Shown one piece after another: positions 60,755 to 64,000 of a stretch of 64,000 bases of DNA (its first letter is position 1; every line of letters begins with the position of its first letter). The DNA lies in assembly GCA_900543095.1 (NCBI GenBank), contig UQQD01000006.1:12426-76425 (forward strand), given 5' to 3'. This stretch comes from an uncultured Ruminococcus sp. (GTDB lineage: Bacteria > Bacillota > Clostridia > Oscillospirales > Acutalibacteraceae). Made by a program: the position numbers and the translations under genes. The notes under the pieces are model-generated. The model was not told the origin of the DNA. It did no database searches and saw only the letters and a program-made list of their open reading frames with translations.

Positions 60755-62101
60755 ATGAAAATATTTTTGCCCGAAAAAGTAAACATTATTTTAAATACAC
60801 TTTACAAAAACGGCTTTGAGGCTTATGTTGTAGGCGGTTGTGTTCGTGACAGCCTGCTCGGAGCTGCGCCAAACGATTGGGACATTTGTACAAACGCAAG
60901 ACCTGAGAAAATCAAGAACTGTTTTAAGAATTTTAATACCTTTGACGCAGGAATAAAGCACGGTACAATATCCGTTGTGCTGGGAAAAGAAATTTTTGAG
61001 GTGACTGCCTATCGTATCGACGGTGAATACAGCGACAATCGTCACCCCGAAAGCGTGACTTTTACAAGCGATATTTTAAAAGACCTTGCACGGCGTGATT
61101 TTACCGTCAATTCAATGGCGTACAATGAAAAAAACGGCTTGAAGGACCCTTTTGGCGGCAGACTCGACCTTGAAAACAAAATTATTAAGTGCGTCGGAAA
61201 TCCTGATAAACGCTTTAGTGAAGACGCACTGAGGATAATTCGGGCTTTGCGTTTTGCGTCAGCCTACGGCTTTTCGATTGAAAACAAAACATCAAAGTCG
61301 ATTTGTAAAAATGCCACTTTGCTCAAAAATATTTCTTCGGAACGCATAGCCTCTGAGCTTGACCGCCTTTTGTGCGGAAAGGGAGTCGAAAATATACTCA
61401 ACAATTACCGCGATGTTTTTGCCGTGATAATTCCCGAAATTGTTCCGACATTTGATTTTGAACAGTACACAAAACACCATAACCGAGATGTGTGGCGGCA
61501 TACCACGCACGCTGTAGCCTCGATTGATGCAACTGCGCTTTTGCGAATGACTATGCTATTGCACGACTTGGGTAAGCCAAACGCCTGTAAGCGTGATTCT
61601 GACGGAACCTGTCATTTTAAAGGTCATCCAAAGTACAGTGCAGAATTTGCCGATACAATATTGCACCGCCTAAAATATCCGACGCATTTTATTGAAGCCT
61701 GTCTAAAGCTGATAATTTATCATGACGTTCGCTTTCATGGCACAAAACGTCAGGTAAAACATATTATGAACGCAATAGGCGAGAATAATACGGAGCTTTT
61801 GTTTAAGGTTCAGCGTGCCGATATTCTTGCCCAGTCGGATTATATGCAAAAAGAAAAGCTCGGCGCAGTAGACCTTGCCGAAGCTATGTATAAAGAAACA
61901 CTTAAAGAGCAGTCCTGCTTTACGCTTAAACAGCTTGCCGTCAACGGAAATGATCTGATAAATATCGGCATAACCGACGGTAAACAAATCGGAAAAATAT
62001 TAAGGAATCTGCTTAGTATGGTAATTGATGAAAAAATTCAAAATGAAAAATCCGCCTTGCTGAAACAGGCGAAAACGGAAAAGGAAGAGCAAAATGATTA
62101 A
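60755..62101 (+). CDS. cca: CCA-adding tRNA nucleotidyltransferase with HD domain
   Basis: A 448-residue class II nucleotidyltransferase that builds or repairs the CCA end of tRNA. The head domain has YVVGGCVRDSLLGAAPNDWDICTNA with the DxD metal pair, then RRDFTVNSMAYN and a base-recognising segment FSEDALRIIRALRFASAYGF. A central HD domain is present (MLLHDLGKPNACKRD, about 270-285, with H..HD). The C-terminal part is helical. GGCGG precedes the ATG. It overlaps the following acetyltransferase by eight bases. Confidence 0.95.
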   Translation: MKIFLPEKVNIILNTLYKNGFEAYVVGGCVRDSLLGAAPNDWDICTNARPEKIKNCFKNFNTFDAGIKHGTISVVLGKEIFEVTAYRIDGEYSDNRHPESVTFTSDILKDLARRDFTVNSMAYNEKNGLKDPFGGRLDLENKIIKCVGNPDKRFSEDALRIIRALRFASAYGFSIENKTSKSICKNATLLKNISSERIASELDRLLCGKGVENILNNYRDVFAVIIPEIVPTFDFEQYTKHHNRDVWRHTTHAVASIDATALLRMTMLLHDLGKPNACKRDSDGTCHFKGHPKYSAEFADTILHRLKYPTHFIEACLKLIIYHDVRFHGTKRQVKHIMNAIGENNTELLFKVQRADILAQSDYMQKEKLGAVDLAEAMYKETLKEQSCFTLKQLAVNGNDLINIGITDGKQIGKILRNLLSMVIDEKIQNEKSALLKQAKTEKEEQND

Positions 62102-62513
62102 TTACAAAACGACCGATTATCTTTCGGACGATGCAAAAGCGCTCCGTGAACAGGTTTTTATAAAAGAGCAAAAATTTGTAAATGAATTTGACGATACCGA
62201 TAATATCTCACTTCACACTGTTATGTATGATGATACAAGACCGATAGCCTGCTGTCGAATTTATAAAGGAAAGTCTGACGGCGAATACATTGCGGGCAGA
62301 ATAGCCGTCATAAAGGAATACCGCAGCAGACATCTCGGACAGGCTATGCTTAGCAAGATTGAAAGCGAAGTGAGAAAAGCAGGCGGTAAAAAGATTTCTG
62401 TTTCCGCTCAGCTCCGTGCCGAAAAGTTTTACGAAAACTCAGGCTTTAAGCCGAGCGGCGAAGTGTATTTTGATGAATACTGCGAACATATACATATGGA
62501 AAAATTGCTATAA
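62094..62513 (+). CDS. GNAT-family N-acetyltransferase
   Basis: A 139-residue acetyltransferase with the ElaA/YjcF-like pattern: LREQVFIKEQKFVNEFDDTDNIS at the N-terminus, CCRIYKGKSDGEYIAGRIAVIKEYRSRHLGQAMLSKIE containing the acetyl-CoA pyrophosphate-binding RSRHLG (about 79-84), and AEKFYENSGFKPSGEVYFDEYCEHIHM at the end. The substrate cannot be told from sequence. The start overlaps the end of cca, so it is translationally coupled to it. A large hairpin follows. Confidence 0.9.
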   Translation: MINYKTTDYLSDDAKALREQVFIKEQKFVNEFDDTDNISLHTVMYDDTRPIACCRIYKGKSDGEYIAGRIAVIKEYRSRHLGQAMLSKIESEVRKAGGKKISVSAQLRAEKFYENSGFKPSGEVYFDEYCEHIHMEKLL

Positions 62514-62520
62514 AAACAGG

Positions 62521-62592
62521 GCTGTCACATTCAGATGCAGAAAGCGTTTTCTTCGCTCTGCGTTAAATGCGGCAGCCCCTTAAATTTTTTAG
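62521..62592. terminator. Bidirectional terminator with long stem
   Basis: GGGCTGTCACATT... and ...AAATGCGGCAGCCC form a long imperfect stem, and a TTAAATTTTTT tract follows on the plus strand. It serves the convergent acetyltransferase and malic enzyme genes. Confidence 0.7.
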
Positions 62593-62595
62593 TTG

Positions 62596-63768
62596 TCAGA
62601 TTCTTGCAACGCCCGATTTAACGGCGGCATCCTTAACGGCTTTTGCTACCGTTTTGCCTATTCTGTCATCGAATGCGTGCGGAAGAATGTAGTCGGCATT
62701 AAGCTTGTCTTCGTCAACAAGAGAAGCTATTGCAAACGAAGCGGCAATCTTCATATCCTCGTTAATGTCGCTTGCTCTGCAATCCAGTGCGCCTCTGAAA
62801 ATTCCGGGAAACGCAAGCACATTGTTTATCTGATTGGGGAAATCACTTCTGCCTGTTCCCACAACAGCGGCACCTGCCTTTTTTGCAAGCTCAGGCATAA
62901 TTTCGGGGGTAGGATTTGCCATAGCAAAAATTATTGGGTCAACGTTCATTGATTTAACCATATCCTCGCTGACGCAGCCTGCCGCAGAGATGCCGAGAAA
63001 TACGTCTGCGCCGACCATTGCGTCCGCAAGGCTGCCCTGTTTGTGTTCAAGGTTGGTGATTTCTGCCATCTCCCGTTTAACGGAATTCAGCCTTTCGTCG
63101 CCCTTGCATATAATCCCCTTGCTGTCGCAAAGCGTGATTCTTTTAACGCCCATATTCAAGAGGTGCTTTGCAATCGCAATTCCTGCGGCTCCCGCACCGT
63201 TCATAACCACTTTTATTTCCTCAAATTTTTTGCCTACGATTTTAAGAGCGTTTATAAGTCCCGCCGCAACTATAACGGCAGTTCCGTGCTGATCGTCGTG
63301 AAATATCGGAATATCGCATTTTTCCTTTAGCTTTCTTTCGATTTCAAAGCATCTCGGAGCTGCAATATCCTCAAGATTGATTCCGCCGAAAGAGCCGCTT
63401 ATCAGATATACGGCGTTTACTATTTCATCAACATCCTTGCTTTTAATGCATATCGGAAAAGCGTCAACATCGCCGAATTCCTTAAACAGAGCGCATTTAC
63501 CTTCCATAACCGGCATTCCGGCTTCAGGACCGATGTCGCCCAGCCCCAAAACAGCGGTTCCGTCGGTGACAACGGCAACAAGGTTATTTCTCCTTGTAAG
63601 TTCAAATGATTTATCAATGTTCTTTTGAATCTCAAGGCAAGGCTCGGCAACTCCGGGAGTATATGCAAGTGCCAGATCCTCTGATGATGAGATAGGCACT
63701 CGTGAAACTACTTCGATCTTGCCGTTCCATTCATAATGCTTTTTCAGTGATTCCTGTCTTATGTCCAT
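62596..63768 (-). CDS. NAD(P)-dependent malic enzyme
   Basis: A 390-residue short-form malic enzyme that decarboxylates malate to pyruvate. The N-terminal domain has LALAYTPGVAEPCLEI, the substrate and metal region IGPEAGMPVMEGKCALFKEFGDVDAFPI and FHDDQHGTAVIVAAGLINALK, then a Rossmann domain with VVMNGAGAAGIAIAKHLL. GISAAGCVSEDMV and FAMANPTPEIMPELAKKAGAAVVGTGRSD follow. I start at 63768, where AAGGAG lies at seven bases. Coenzyme preference is not readable with confidence. Confidence 0.96.
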   Translation of the reverse strand: MDIRQESLKKHYEWNGKIEVVSRVPISSSEDLALAYTPGVAEPCLEIQKNIDKSFELTRRNNLVAVVTDGTAVLGLGDIGPEAGMPVMEGKCALFKEFGDVDAFPICIKSKDVDEIVNAVYLISGSFGGINLEDIAAPRCFEIERKLKEKCDIPIFHDDQHGTAVIVAAGLINALKIVGKKFEEIKVVMNGAGAAGIAIAKHLLNMGVKRITLCDSKGIICKGDERLNSVKREMAEITNLEHKQGSLADAMVGADVFLGISAAGCVSEDMVKSMNVDPIIFAMANPTPEIMPELAKKAGAAVVGTGRSDFPNQINNVLAFPGIFRGALDCRASDINEDMKIAASFAIASLVDEDKLNADYILPHAFDDRIGKTVAKAVKDAAVKSGVARI

Positions 63769-63836
63769 AATCGCACTCCTTAAATAAAAATTCCTCAATT
63801 ATTATAAACTAATTTAAAATATATATCAAGGACAAT

Positions 63837-63868
63837 TTGACAATGGCACACATTTGTTTTATTATAAT
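63837..63868 (+). promoter_or_regulatory. Promoter of rnpB
   Basis: TTGACA at 63837-63842, with TATTAT at 63860-63865 (17 bp) or the overlapping TATAAT at 63863-63868 (20 bp). Confidence 0.8.
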
Positions 63869-63872
63869 CTTG

Positions 63873-64000
63873 TGAGTACACCGAACAGCTGCGAGCAATT
63901 CCCGAAAGGGACTGCGCGAGGAAAGTCCGGGCTTCGCAGAGCAAAAATAACGGCTAACGGCCGCCGGAGGCGACTCCAGGGATAGTGCAACAGAAAATTA
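63873..64000 (+). ncRNA. rnpB: RNase P RNA, 5' part (cut by window edge)
   Basis: The catalytic RNA that trims tRNA 5' ends. The conserved GAGGAAAGTCCGGGC (P3-P4 region) at about 63918-63932 and AGGGATAGTGCAACAGAAA further on are diagnostic of bacterial RNase P RNA. The gene continues past base 64000. The 5' end near 63873 is inferred from the promoter. Confidence 0.96.

Overview
The window looks like chromosome of a Gram-positive, spore-forming, starch-degrading member of the Clostridia, most like Ruminococcus (a Ruminococcus bromii-type organism). The reasons are two secreted type I pullulanases, two type I dockerins, an amylosome-like locus, the sporulation genes spo0A, spoIVB and bofA, a T-box before thrS, a small-type SRP RNA next to dnaX, and Firmicutes-style LexA boxes. 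The organism is inferred from gene content only.

Layout. 1-9 kb is housekeeping: a truncated membrane protein, T-box plus thrS, a VanY-like protein that has lost its zinc ligands, rpmE, a YigZ protein, dnaG-rpoD, a small zincin and a LysM protein. 9.2-22.8 kb is a secreted/accessory block: a membrane-anchored pullulanase, a pullulanase with dockerin and starch-binding module, a 1675-residue secreted repeat protein behind a roughly 210-nt leader, a 46-residue peptide with a YxxPxL motif, a leucine-rich-repeat dockerin protein and an HPr-kinase-like P-loop protein. 22.7-23.2 kb is noncoding repeat DNA. 23.2-28.2 kb, minus strand, carries an isochorismatase-fold hydrolase, a K+ channel, tmRNA, smpB, recR, ybaB, dnaX and SRP RNA.

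28.2-36.9 kb is accessory: several copies of an intergenic repeat, a small HTH regulator, an apparent in-frame chimera of a response regulator and an ABC permease, and two transcription units that share TTAGC-N4-GCTAA operators. One unit encodes DUF2325, DUF3793 and flavodoxin. The other encodes a P1B-type metal ATPase and a small PacL-like membrane protein. A LexA-controlled Y-family polymerase follows.

37-44.8 kb is a plus-strand run of pyrE, radC, uvrB and a two-subunit type II topoisomerase. 45-49 kb has secG, bofA, DUF4364, an NfeD-SPFH pair and a CmpB-type membrane protein. 49.3-56.2 kb is a purine operon, purE-purF-purM-purN-purO-AICARFT-purD, in which a PurO-type IMP cyclohydrolase and a stand-alone AICAR transformylase replace the usual bifunctional PurH. 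56.3-58.2 kb is spoIVB-spo0A. 58.4-62.5 kb is a CtpE-like P-type ATPase, a CCA-adding enzyme and a GNAT acetyltransferase. Malic enzyme and the 5' end of rnpB close the window.

The points most worth a second look are the peptide/dockerin/HprK-like unit, the operator-linked ATPase/PacL-like regulon, the response regulator-permease chimera, the inactive VanY homologue and the dispersed repeat family.
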